DNA of 64,000 nt from Symbiodinium natans. Lineage: Eukaryota; Sar; Dinophyceae; Suessiales; Symbiodiniaceae. Location: the NCBI GenBank assembly GCA_905221605.1, contig CAJNDS010001147.1:331012-395011 (forward strand). Reading direction: 5' to 3'. The notes under the pieces were generated by a model that had not been told where the DNA came from, did not search any database, and saw nothing but the letters and a program-made list of their open reading frames with translations. The stretch's first letter is position 1, and every line of letters begins with the position of its first letter. Position numbers and translations under genes: made by a program. Shown here in pieces: positions 10,309 to 20,168 of the stretch.

Positions 10309-10839
10309 CTACGCAGATCTACATGAACAACTTTGCCTCTCAGCTCTCCTCATGCCAAGGATGTCCCCCACACCGATCGTCTCAAAGCCGTTGTCATCCA
10401 GAGCTGCGCACTCGAAGACTCCCGAAGGCAAGCTGCTGGACACGACAAGGAGTGAGGCGTTCTGCTCTCCCAAGCCCTGCACTGAGCAGGTCACATTGAT
10501 GTCCGCTGCAGAGGCGTTGGAAGAGTTGGAAGAGTTGGAAGACTTGGAGCACAATGAGCATCCGAGATCAACGATCGTGGCGGATGGCCCCGCCATCGCG
10601 AAGATCTCAAGCTGCACAATAGGTGAAGAGGCGGACGTGAAATGAATGTCGCTGGGAAGCGACAAGACTGGCGGCATCATCCCAAAAGGAACGGCCTGCT
10701 CGTCTGCTTCTCGGGCTCGCTGCGCGTCCTCCGAAGAAGATTGGGCCAGCTCGGGCCCGGCCACCTCCCAATCTAAGCAGCAGCTGCGATCACCTGAGGC
10801 TTCGGGGTTGAGCGGGCTCTTGCGTTCATCCTCGAACAA
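10309..10839 (-). CDS. Exon with Ig-like segment and N-glycosylation sites
   Basis: The frame contains INVTCSVQGLGEQNASLLVV followed by LPSGVFECAALDDNG. The spacing of the two Cys residues and the G-x-(Y/F)-x-C-x-A pattern resemble an immunoglobulin-type fold. Several N-x-S/T sequons lie in SSNSSNSSNAS. The first third is Glu/Ser-rich. Same strand and order as the VWD exon upstream and the mucin exon downstream, so probably one protein. The Ig assignment is by pattern only. Confidence 0.45.
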   Translation of the reverse strand: MFEDERKSPLNPEASGDRSCCLDWEVAGPELAQSSSEDAQRAREADEQAVPFGMMPPVLSLPSDIHFTSASSPIVQLEIFAMAGPSATIVDLGCSLCSKSSNSSNSSNASAADINVTCSVQGLGEQNASLLVVSSSLPSGVFECAALDDNGFETIGVGDILGMRRAERQSCSCRSA

Positions 10840-11028
10840 TCACTCTGACAGCCAAGTCTCCGTCGCACTCGGCCGCGCACGACTCGATTTCCGAAGAGAA
10901 CAAGGGCCAGTATGACCGATCGCAGGCGTGGAAGTGGTCAGGAAGAAACAGAGAGTCCGCTGCATCGGTGATGCACCATGACAGCCTCAGCATCTGCACC
11001 TAGAGCAATCAACCGGCCTAGCTTACCC

Positions 11029-11517
11029 TCATGCGGCAGCGCACGCATGGCCGAGGGGCACAAACTTTTCGTAGATCTCTTCCAAAGAAGAGTTCTCGGC
11101 TAGGATGTCCACGGAGTTGAAGGGGCGCAGGTCATCCGATGCGTTCCCATTATTGTTGCCCATCAGCCCATCTGTCCTGTTGAAGCATACGTCTGCGATG
11201 GCAACCTGAAGAAACAGGTGTGAAACATGAGGGGTGATCACAACTTCAGTCTCGCCCGCGGTAGCCGTGAAGCTGTTATTCTCACCATGCTGGATGGAGA
11301 TGCTCTCGCCTTCGAAACTTTCAAGGTTGTCCACAAGGTCGCCATTGAAGTAGAAGTCCAGAGCAGAGCCGTTTGCGGTCGCAGCATCGGGCAAGAGGCC
11401 ATAAACAACATCCTGGCCCATCTTGATGGCAAACCCTGTGGTAACGGTTGCACGCGACTGATTGCCCAATTGGCCCGCGATCACATGCAACGAAAAGTCT
11501 GCACATCTCGTCCACAC
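11029..11517 (-). CDS. VWD (von Willebrand factor type D) domain exon
   Basis: The text CFNRTDGLMGNNNGNASDDL, followed by RPFNSVDIL and a Glu-rich helix, matches the C-terminal half of VWD domains (C-x-GL-x-G-x-x-x-G-x-x-x-DD). The preceding residues, with FYFNGDLVDNL and IVIT-like strands, fit the domain's beta-rich first half. The version with LMG, rather than the double-Cys CGLCG, recalls the VWD of MUC4/SUSD2-type membrane proteins. Multiple N-glycosylation sequons are present. It lies between the 800-residue exon and the Ig-like exon. Confidence 0.7.
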   Translation of the reverse strand: MWTRCADFSLHVIAGQLGNQSRATVTTGFAIKMGQDVVYGLLPDAATANGSALDFYFNGDLVDNLESFEGESISIQHGENNSFTATAGETEVVITPHVSHLFLQVAIADVCFNRTDGLMGNNNGNASDDLRPFNSVDILAENSSLEEIYEKFVPLGHACAAA

Positions 11518-12398
11518 GGCTTCGCCCAGGAAGTTGCCTTAGTTCTGGGTGGCCGAAGAGTGGGACGCAATGAGCCGGCAACGGTTTCCACTCAACCGTA
11601 TTTCCATTGTTCTAGGAACGCGGGCTAGCGCATGCATGTAACCTCCATGCACAGCCCCACAAAAGTGGACCAGCTTTCGAAGGCTCAACAGCGACCTACA
11701 CAGAGCGACGATCTTCAGATTTGACATGCTCTACTCGTCCGCCGGGAATAACCGGGATTCCAGATGCATTGGTCAACATTGTCAAAATGCTGTGCAAAGA
11801 ATCTGCAGTCCGGATCAGACCAGGGAGCATTCAAAGTCAAGACCATCATAGGTGGTGCAGTGCGGATCACCTCGGAGCCTGGCCCGTCGTCGGGGAGGTG
11901 ACCAGTCCTCACTTCACGACTTCAACCCCTGAACCCAACTGCACCTCCTCTTAACAGCCTCAATCATCCTTCATCTGCTTCGGGCCCAAGCCCTTCGACA
12001 GGAAATCCCAGACCCACGCACTCCCTGAGCCACCCGACCCCGTATCATGAGCCGTCGAGCTTCCGTATCCTCAGTGAAGGGGTTGTCCGTACTTGGCGGC
12101 ACAGGTCGGGGCGCCTCAACCAGCACAGCTCCAGAAGACCAACCCGGACTCCCAGAGTGGTGAGGTGTGCATGCTGTTGGGCTCACTGCTTGTACAACTA
12201 TGTCCCAAGGTCGCGTGCTGATTTATCCGCAATCTCTAAGACAATCGCGTCAGCGGTTGAACAATCCGATCTGAGGAGCTGTGTGGTCATACTGTATCAT
12301 GCTTTATACCGCAAGCAACACGTGACGCGCGAAGTGCCCTTTAGCTCACCCTGCGGACGACCCAACTTTGCGCTTTAAACCATGATGGTGTTAAAGTG
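11518..12398. other. No supported gene
   Basis: Presumed intron between the 12399-14825 exon and the VWD exon on the minus strand. No open frame with convincing composition was found. Confidence 0.4.
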
Positions 12399-14825
12399 CT
12401 ACAATGTGCTCGAAAGCAAGGCTGAAGAGCCGCACGCTGCAAGTTGATAGGCTTCTTCTTGTGACAGCACATGTTGGCAAGGAGCCTCCGATGAAAACTT
12501 AACGCAGCTGCCATCCCACAGCTGGCCGAAGCGCTTCGCGACCACCATGGCGAGCCAAGGAAATGCACTCGAAAAGCGATAATAGTAGACCGTCTTCTCG
12601 CTGAGATAGTTGGGAGGATGGTCTCTCAAAACATCGTCCACATAGAGCACCGCCACCACCCCATTGTTGGGCCGAAATTCTACCCCAAAGGAATCATCGG
12701 ACGCAACAAGCCATCTGGACTTGGACGAACTCAAGGGTAGCAGGGGTTTCAGCAGCGGGCTTATCCAACCATAGGATTCTTTGACTGTTACGCCACACGC
12801 AGCACCTTCGGTCGCTTGAATGTCAAGGCTTGGAAGTGCGACGAGCGGGATGGAGAGTGGCACGAACGTGAGGATGTCGATCGTTTCGCCGATCGTTTTG
12901 CAAAAGAGGCTGAGAAAACCAGAGCTCTCTGCCTTGCACTGGAACTTAAAGACGATTGCTACTGGCTTTACACTCAGGTCCAGCTTGGTGAACACCACCG
13001 GCTTCACACCCAGCCGGGGAAGACCGGAGGTCATCTGCAGCGGAAGTGGAATGGGTTCGACCTGAACTTCGAAATGCAGCATGTGTGTCTCGAGCATTAG
13101 ACTGAAGCCGATGTCATGGATGTTTGAAATCCACCAGACGTAGCCCAAGCCAGAACCTGCAGTGACCGACAAGGTACCGGTGAGGAGGTCGGTCGGATCC
13201 ATTGGTTCCCACGCTGCAGACGACGTCGGCTCCGACATATAAGAACTCCATTTCCAACCCTGCATCTCGAAGCCAAACGATCTGCGGTCGTCAAATGTCA
13301 CGTCTGCCCCAAACTCCGCCATCTGCACTTGGCCTCTGAGGAACAGGACCATTTTACTTGGTATCAGCGTCAACCACACAGCAGGACCGTATCGCTTCAC
13401 CACTCTCAAACCCTTCTTGATCCATTTCGGCATCTTCTTCAGCTTTGCCAGCATGTCGATTTCTATCGAATCTTCCCATAGAGTCTTGGAGATACGGAGT
13501 CGGCAAGATGCCGACACCGCGACGTCAACATGAAAGCTCAGGGAGAGCGAGAAGATGGAGTCCATGTCAAACTTGAACCGTGTATTTATCTCCGGGCGAA
13601 CCTGACATTTCTCCAAAAACCCGAAGCTGACGTCCAGCCAAGGCAGGGAGGCCGAGTTCCCCTCGGAGTTGTTCACCTCGTTCACCTCCGTGTTTGCCTC
13701 TGCCTCCTCGGGATCGGAAGCATCTACTTGAAGGCTGGAATCCACATGGATGCGCTGGAAGACATCGACAATCCTCACCACATGAGCCCGGAGTGAGATT
13801 GACGACTCCGACAGCGACTCCACAGCCTCAACCGCCACCAAGAACGGCTCCTCCTCGCTGCTGATCCCGCTCACGCAGGCCCCTGGCTCAAGCGATGGAA
13901 GCCCGTCGCCCCCATGCCCCCACACTCTGCTGAGGGTCACAATGCGCCCGCCCGGGGCATGGGAGCTATTGCGGAGAGAGACCTCCAAAGCGGCGCTGTG
14001 GCTCACTTCCACGAGCGCCGTAACGTTGTCCGCCAGAACCGGATCTTCTGCGGCCACCACCACTCGGGTGGCTTGGCGGTTCTTGGACATCTGGCCTGGC
14101 ACCAGGGCGAGCACAAGAAGGGAGAGCGTGGAGTTTGGCTCCGCCTCCAGGCTGGTGTTCAGCACCTCCCAGCTGTGCATGAGGACCCGGGCACCGCTGT
14201 AGTTTTGCAAGGAGGCTGCTGTGTCGAGCCCTGTGAAGTTGTACGCGCCATCAGCATATAGCAAGGCATACTGAACCGATTGGTGGCTGTGGTTCGTGGG
14301 GCTCTCGCCTGAACTGTTGACCACCACAGGACGCCAGGAGACGACAACCACACCAGCGCGCTCAGAGGTAGCAAAGGTGATGCCCTTGAAGATGAGTTCG
14401 AGGGGCTCTACAGTGGAGGTCGTGGTTGTGGTCGATGGGACTTCTTCCGACACGAGGGCCCACCACAAGTCTTCGGCATCCTGCTCCTGCGCGTCCAGCC
14501 ACTGAAGCTCCTCCCGGGCTGCGCCTCGCGCAGCGCCTCGGGCCAGCCCTCGCATTGTGGACGGCCACCGTGCATCGTAGATCTCAGTCATCGTTGAAAC
14601 TCTTCGATAACAGCAGCGTACAAAATGAGGAAGATGAGTGGTGCTGTCAAAACACGCATACCCAGGTTGAAACATCGTCGCAGCGAGCTGTCTCGGAAAT
14701 GGACTTCTCCACCACCTGGCTCTCCTGACCACTCTTGGGCAGGGCTGCCGTGTTGCCAACTCCTGTCGCACCTCCTTCGCGGCCTGCCGGGCATCTGAAT
14801 CTGCATCGTACCACGTTGCCACCGC
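12399..14825 (-). CDS. Large extracellular-type exon (about 800 codons)
   Basis: The exon begins after a consensus CTTCCAG acceptor; its first codons GCGGTGGCAACG continue phase 0 from the 14968-15090 exon across a 142-nt GT-AG intron. It encodes an Arg/Ala-rich start, a short TTTTTTS linker, then a beta-rich section with many N-glycosylation sequons (about residues 135-400, resembling fibronectin-like strands such as VVVVSWRPVV), and a long section with aromatic-rich strands (YYYRFSSAFPWL near the end). I recognise no enzyme motif. It is followed in the sense direction by the VWD exon. A hydrophobic MRVLTAPLIFLILYAAV segment in another frame at 14591-14659 might be a separate signal peptide, with an intron here. 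Confidence 0.6.
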   Translation of the reverse strand, partial: AVATWYDADSDARQAAKEVRQELATRQPCPRVVRRARWWRSPFPRQLAATMFQPGYACFDSTTHLPHFVRCCYRRVSTMTEIYDARWPSTMRGLARGAARGAAREELQWLDAQEQDAEDLWWALVSEEVPSTTTTTSTVEPLELIFKGITFATSERAGVVVVSWRPVVVNSSGESPTNHSHQSVQYALLYADGAYNFTGLDTAASLQNYSGARVLMHSWEVLNTSLEAEPNSTLSLLVLALVPGQMSKNRQATRVVVAAEDPVLADNVTALVEVSHSAALEVSLRNSSHAPGGRIVTLSRVWGHGGDGLPSLEPGACVSGISSEEEPFLVAVEAVESLSESSISLRAHVVRIVDVFQRIHVDSSLQVDASDPEEAEANTEVNEVNNSEGNSASLPWLDVSFGFLEKCQVRPEINTRFKFDMDSIFSLSLSFHVDVAVSASCRLRISKTLWEDSIEIDMLAKLKKMPKWIKKGLRVVKRYGPAVWLTLIPSKMVLFLRGQVQMAEFGADVTFDDRRSFGFEMQGWKWSSYMSEPTSSAAWEPMDPTDLLTGTLSVTAGSGLGYVWWISNIHDIGFSLMLETHMLHFEVQVEPIPLPLQMTSGLPRLGVKPVVFTKLDLSVKPVAIVFKFQCKAESSGFLSLFCKTIGETIDILTFVPLSIPLVALPSLDIQATEGAACGVTVKESYGWISPLLKPLLPLSSSKSRWLVASDDSFGVEFRPNNGVVAVLYVDDVLRDHPPNYLSEKTVYYYRFSSAFPWLAMVVAKRFGQLWDGSCVKFSSEAPCQHVLSQEEAYQLAACGSSALLSSTL

Positions 14826-14967
14826 CTGGAAGGGAGACTTTCCAGTGCACTTAGCATGAGCTTCTCAATCCATTGCATGGCCCTACTAGAGCCTAAGTTG
14901 AGCCTCTAGCAACACTAAGTAGATTCATCATCAATACTCAATGCAAGTGACCCCTGCAAGCCCAAAC

Positions 14968-15090
14968 CTGCTCCACGAGATTTTGTCGTCCCGCCTGTGC
15001 TTTCGCTTGTCTGTGTGCCAGCACGTGATTCTTCAGCGGCAGTGGGATGATTAGCTCATAGTGTCCCGCCAGCAAGTCCACCCCTCGCGA
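14968..15090 (-). CDS. 41-codon exon upstream of the large extracellular exon
   Basis: It is bounded by a TGTTTTCAG acceptor and a GAGCAG|GTTTGG donor, exactly 41 codons, phase 0 at both ends. The peptide starts SRGVDLLAGHYELIIP. Joined to the next exon it reads straight into AVATWYDADSDARQ. It resembles the exon at 8433-8600. Function unknown. Confidence 0.6.
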
Positions 15091-15269
15091 CTGAAAACAG
15101 GCATATTCAGCTCTACATGGCAGGTTTTCTCAGACTTTATCCGCCGACCCCAGCCGGGGGCGGCGTCAGTGAAGACCCACTGCTTTTTATACTACCTTCC
15201 AAACCTCCATGCTGGCCCCCATCCATGGCTATCTCACCACCTCCCAACCCCGCTACCCACCCCCGCCCC

Positions 15270-17850
15270 GCCCCATGGTCCCCTGGCCCTATGCCTCTAG
15301 ACCCGATCAGATGACTTTATCAGATGACTTTAAAGGGACCCATGGCTCCTGGCCCCATAAAGGGTCCCAGTGCATCCTTCCCACCCGCTCCGCCCGCCCC
15401 TCATGGCCCCATCCCTTCGGCCCCTATGGCCCCCATGGACCCATGGCTCCTGGCCCCATAGACAACAATAGCTCCATGGCCCCATCTTCTCGACCTCAAG
15501 GGCCCCAGTGCACGCCCATCCTTGGCCCCATAATGCCCGCCCGCTCCGCCCGCTCTGCTTGCTCCGCCCTCCATGGCCCCCCATGGCCTGCATGGACCTA
15601 TGCCTCCATCTTCCCCCGCTCCACCCGCCCTCCATGGCCCTCGACCCCCATACCCCCGATGGACCCATGCCTCCATGGCCCCATGGCTCCTGGCGCCATG
15701 GCCCCCAATGTCTCCGACGGCCAAACCCCTACTTTGTGGCTCCTGGCCCCATGGTCCCCTGGCTCTATGCCTCTGGACCCAATCAAATGACTTTCAAGGG
15801 CCCCAGTGCATGCCCGCCCGCTCCGCCCGCTCCGCTTGCTCCGCCCTTCCCCCCTCCACCCGCCCTCCATGGCCCTCCACCCCCATTGGCCCCATGGACC
15901 CATGCCCCATGGCTCTTGGCGCCATGGCCCCCAATGTCTCCATGCTTCGACGGCTAACCTCCTATTTTGTGGCTCCTGGCCCCATGGCCCCATGGTCCCC
16001 AGGCCCTATGCCTCTAGACCCAATCAAATGACTTTAAAGGGCCCCAATGCATGCCCGCCCGCTCCGCCCGCTCCGCTTGCTCCACCCTTCCCAAGCTCCA
16101 CCCGCCCTCCATGGCCCTCGACCCCCATGGCCCCCATGGACCCATGCCTCCATGGCCCCCAATGTCTCCATGCTTCTGGCCCCATGGCCTCATGGTCCCC
16201 TGGCCCTATGCCTCTAGACCCAATCCAAAGAGTTCAAAGGGCCCCAGTGCATGCCCGCCCGCTCCGCCCGCTCCGCTTGCTCCGCCCTTCCCCCGCTCCA
16301 CCCGCCCTCCATGGCCCTCGACCCCCATGGCCCCCATGGACCCATGCCTCCATGGCCCCATGGCTCCTGGCGCCATGGCCCCCAATGTCTCCAACCTTCG
16401 CTCCTGGCCCCATGGCCCCATGGTCCCCTGGCCCTATGCCTCTAGACCCAATCAAATGACTTTAAAGGGCCCCAGTGCATGGCCCTCGACCCCCATGGCC
16501 CTCATGGACCCATGCCTCCATGGCCCCGTGGCTCCTGGCGCCATGACCCCCAATGTCTCCATGCCCCCTACTTTTTGTGGCTCCTGGCCCCATGGCCCCA
16601 TGTCCCCTGGCCCTATGCCTCTAGTCAAATGACTTCAAAGACCCCAGTGCATGCCCGCCCGCTCCGCCCGCTCCGCTTGCTCCGCCCTTCCATGGCCCTC
16701 CACCCCCATTGGCCCCATGGACCCATGCCCCATGGCTCGGCCTTCAATGTCTCCATGCTTCGACGGCCAACCCCCTACTTTCTGGCTCCTGGCCCCATGA
16801 CCCCATGATCCCCTGGCCCTATGCCTCTCGACCCAATCAAATGCCCGCTCCGCTTGCTCCGCTCCACCCGCCCTCCATGGCCCCCATGGACCCATGCCTC
16901 CATGGCCCCATGGCTCCTGGCGCCATGGCCCGCAATGTCTCCATGCTTCGACGGCCAACCCCCTACTTTGTGGCTCCTGGCCCCATGGCCCCATGGTCCC
17001 CTGGCCCTATGCCTCTAGACCCAATCAAATGACTTTAAAGGGCCCCAGTGCATGCCCGCCCGCTCCGCCCGCTCTGCTTGCTCCGCCCTTCCACCCTCCA
17101 TGGCCCTCAACCCCCATGGCCCCCCATGGACCCATGCCTCCATGGCCCCACCAATCTCTCCATGCTTCGTGGTTCTGCCCCAGTGCATGCCCGCGCCCTT
17201 CCCCCGCTCCACCCGCCCTCCATGGCCCTCGACCCCCATGGCCCCCATGGATGCCTCCATGGCCCCATGGCTCCTGGCGCCATGGCCAACCCCCTACTTT
17301 GTGGCTCGCCTCATAGCATGCCGCCCGCTCCGCCCGCTCCGCTTGCTCCGCCCTTCCCGCTCCACTGCCCTCCAGGGCCATCGACCCCCAATGGCCCCCA
17401 TGGACCCATGCCTCCATTGTCCCATTCCTCCTGGCGCCATGGCCCCCATCTCTATGCTTCGACGGCCAACCCCCTACTTTGTGGGTCCTGGCCCCATGGC
17501 CCCATGGTCCCCTGGCCCTATGCCTCTAGACCCAATCAAATGACTTTAAAGGGCCCCAGCGCATGCCCGCCCGCTCCGCTTGCTCCGCCCTTCCCCCCCT
17601 CCACCCGCCCTCCATGGCCCTCGACCCCCATGGCCCCCACCCACGCCATGCTTCGACGGCCAACCCCCTACTTTGTGGCTCCTGGCCCCATGGCCCCATG
17701 GTCCCCCTGGCCCTATGCCTCTAGACCCAATCAAATGACTTTAAAGGGCCCCAGTGCATGCCCGCCCTCCATGGCCCTCGACCCCCATGGCCCCCATGGA
17801 CCCATCCCTTCGACCTCCATGGCCCCCATGGACCGATGGCTCCTATGAGC
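15270..17850. repeat. Satellite of about 190-240 bp units, about 11-12 copies
   Basis: Each unit carries CCTATGCCTCTAGACCCAAT, then CAAATGACTTTAAAGGGCCC, a run of CCGCTCCGCC words, repeated CATGGCCCC(C) words, and CTTCGACGGCCAACCCCCTA. The landmark CCTCTAGACCCAATC recurs near 15292, 15768, 16008, 16208, 16436, 16820, 17009, 17521 and 17718. Units vary by internal deletions. Open frames on both strands (HGPMAPW-type text) are repeat artefacts. It lies between two minus-strand genes. Confidence 0.9.
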
Positions 17851-17972
17851 TTAGGGTTTAGGGTTTTCTTGGACGTTTAGGGTTTAGGGTTTCAGGGTGT
17901 AAGGGTTGTAAGTTTAGGTTTCGGGGTTCCGGGTTTCGGCATTGAGGTTGTAGGGTTTTGGGTTTAGGGCCT
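17850..17972. repeat. Telomere-like TTTAGGG tract
   Basis: Imperfect TTTAGGG units (TTAGGGTTTAGGGTTTTC, GTTTAGGGTTTAGGGTTTC and diverged copies) occur directly after the satellite. Interstitial, far from either window end. Confidence 0.8.
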
Positions 17973-18198
17973 TCAGCGTGCCATCAGCAAGACTCTCTTA
18001 GATCTGGGGTCGGCGGCACTGGCGGTAGCCATTAAATATGGAAAAAAAACATGAAAAGACCTTCGCCTTAAAATGCTTTTCAGGGACTGCCACACCCCGC
18101 ATATCCCCTCAGCGTTCTGATGGGTGTCAAGGCATCTGGGAGAGAAAAAAAGCTGGGGGGGCTTCGTGCTTCCTGAGTCAGCCTGTGGCTTCCCCAAG

Positions 18199-18495
18199 CT
18201 AGTTTGCCTTGGACGCGCCTTCCCGCAGTCTGTAGAGGTGGGGCCTGTCATCACTCTCAATTGCGACGGCGTGCTGCAGCAGACGGAGGCTGTAGAATCT
18301 GTCAGACACCCAGGGATGATCTTCCTGCGAGGTTCTGATGGCAATGAAGCCGGATCCAAAGGAATAATTCCGCGCCGTCTGATCTAGCATACCTTCGCAG
18401 GCCACTACGGGCAGTTCAAGAAGACTTACATACTCTGCTACAAATGGTGCAAGAACATGCTGGCTTTTCTTGGTCAAAGTCGTTGTCAAGATCAA
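18199..18495 (-). CDS. Possible exon of unknown function
   Basis: The minus-strand frame contains natural-looking text such as YVSLLELPVVACEGML and SDRFYSLRLLQHAVAI. No domain is recognised and splice sites are not established. It could belong to the large secreted-protein gene to its right. Confidence 0.25.
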   Translation of the reverse strand: MILTTTLTKKSQHVLAPFVAEYVSLLELPVVACEGMLDQTARNYSFGSGFIAIRTSQEDHPWVSDRFYSLRLLQHAVAIESDDRPHLYRLREGASKAN

Positions 18496-18776
18496 TCAAG
18501 TGGCACGTCGCATTGAAGCCAGGTAAGACCAGGATGTCTCCGAGCCTGTCAGGAGCCGGTTCATCTTCTCAAGAATTCAAAAGTACATCTGAACATGTCA
18601 GGCGTAGCGTGCCTGGCACCGGTCAGCTGCCAATCTGAAGCAATCTCCTGGAAGCCAGAACGTATCAAGTACCTCAATCTTGGCAGACTCCAAACTGACA
18701 GGCTGAGCCTTCAATCCTCAAAAAGCTGATGCCAAATGAGCCATCGGACTACAAGGACTACAATCTCTGGGTCATT

Positions 18777-19016
18777 TCAGACTTGGTGGTTTGGCGGAGG
18801 TTTGGTTTTGTTTTTGGGCCAGAGAAGGCTTCGGAGGGCTCTGCTGCTCGAGGTGCTTGCCAGCATCTTTGGCCGCTGCGCTCCAGGCATAGAAGCAGCG
18901 ACCGCTGTGGGCTTGGTCATCTGGCGAACAATGCTTCTCTTCGCCGGAACCTTACAGGCTGTGGACATATCAGACTGGAGAATGTCAAGGAATTCTCCTC
19001 GGTCTCTGGGGATCAG
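18777..19016 (-). CDS. Possible terminal exon, basic C-terminus
   Basis: The frame reads GEFLDILQSDMSTACKVPAK, then a basic/Ser-rich stretch ending KPPPNHQV and a stop at 18777. Composition looks coding. It may be the last exon of the gene whose exons run from about 27070 down to 19247, but no splice join was proven. Confidence 0.3.
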   Translation of the reverse strand: MIPRDRGEFLDILQSDMSTACKVPAKRSIVRQMTKPTAVAASMPGAQRPKMLASTSSSRALRSLLWPKNKTKPPPNHQV

Positions 19017-19246
19017 CTATGAAACAAACAAGACTCATCCTATCTTGGCATGGCACCGCTCGTCTGGATTCCAGCAGCGTGCAAGGCCCAGCGCACGACG
19101 GCCAAAGAGGTTTGCCTTCCCTCTCTTGCAGCGTCACTCGCATTGTTGACGAAGGTTTGCACCTGGTGCACTCACGTGTGAGCTCATCGGGCTCTAGTTT
19201 GCGCACAACCCCTTGACGTTGACAACACACATTTAAGAGGCCGCAC

Positions 19247-19495
19247 CTTGTTGAACCAATCCCAAGATCCAGATACTGGAGCTGCGGATGCGGCGGGGGG
19301 CGACAGTGTCCCATCAAAATCTTCTGGGATGCTGTCGCTGTTGCCATCAGCAAACTTTTGCACGAGGTAGCAACGTGCAGCCAGAAAAGCAACGGCCTTG
19401 TCCGGGCTGTCAGGTTGAGGTTTGCAAGTTTCCTTAACATGCTGTAAGAACGCAGGCGGAGAGTTGCAGCCTGAAGTTGTCACAGCGTTCTTGCT
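19247..19495 (-). CDS. Cys-containing extracellular exon with acidic segment
   Basis: The frame runs through TTSGCNSPPAFLQHVKETC, then ADGNSDSIPEDFDGTLSPP, ending SGSWDWFNK before a AAG|GTGCGG donor. The EF-hand-like word DGNSDSIPEDFDG is suggestive but does not form a full loop-helix pair. It continues the reading of the next exon upstream (19480-20105) after a frame change or short intron near 19490. Confidence 0.4.
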
Positions 19496-20105
19496 AGGGT
19501 ATGCTGGGGTATGCTGGGGTTCAGTCCGTTTGGAGCCCCTGGAGCCTCGCGAAACGGAGTCGCATCCACAATGGGCGGAGGAGCGGGCAAGTCGAAGTGC
19601 CGATTGCCACACTCGCTGGGGCTTGTGATGCCCATCACATCCATTCCAGGGCTGAGAGCTACATAACCACAACACACAATGTCGGGCAAGACCTCCTGCG
19701 ACCGAACACGAAATCGAAACTGCTTTCCATCGTAGCTGTGCTGGTACAAACTGATTGTGCGAGATGTTTGAGATGCGCCACCAACATCGAGCTTTCTCTC
19801 GAACAGCACGCTTCTGTTCTCAGTCTCGAACCACAGACTCACAGTGTGCTGCCCGCTCTTCAACAGGGGAGTTGCGCATCTCAAATGGCCGTCAGGGCCA
19901 ATGAATGCCAGGGAAGAGCAGTGGCCGGCGAAGCAGCAGGACGGCAGGGTCTCGCCGGGGCAAATGCCCTTGAAAGTCAGGAACTGCCGCAGCCTCGTCG
20001 CGACCGCCCCCGGAAAGAAGATTGCCGTCACGTTCTCGGTGCAGCCCGGCTTCTCCAGCCAAGAGCTCATAAAGCCACAGACACCTTCCCACTTGTCCAG
20101 TACAC
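19480..20105 (-). CDS. Extracellular beta-rich exon, about 200 codons
   Basis: After an acceptor-like GTACTGGACAAG the frame reads WEGVCGFMSSWLEKPGC. Later come SLWFETENRSVLFERKLDVG, a lamin-G or jelly-roll-like strand pattern, and regularly spaced Cys residues. There is no catalytic motif. It follows the PPC/EGF exon on the same strand, so probably part of the same secreted protein. Confidence 0.45.
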
Positions 20106-20168
20106 AGGGGGGAATAAAGTTTTATCATGTGAGGATTATGGCATGATTATAGTACCCATTGAAGAAGG

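Noticed and set aside
9365-10645. 426-codon plus-strand frame rich in Val, Leu and Glu
   Set aside because: It is the antisense shadow of the Ser/Thr-rich mucin-like exon.
15209-17848. Plus- and minus-strand frames of HGPMAPW/GHGGRGPW type
   Set aside because: They are translations of the 190-240 bp satellite and change frame with unit length.
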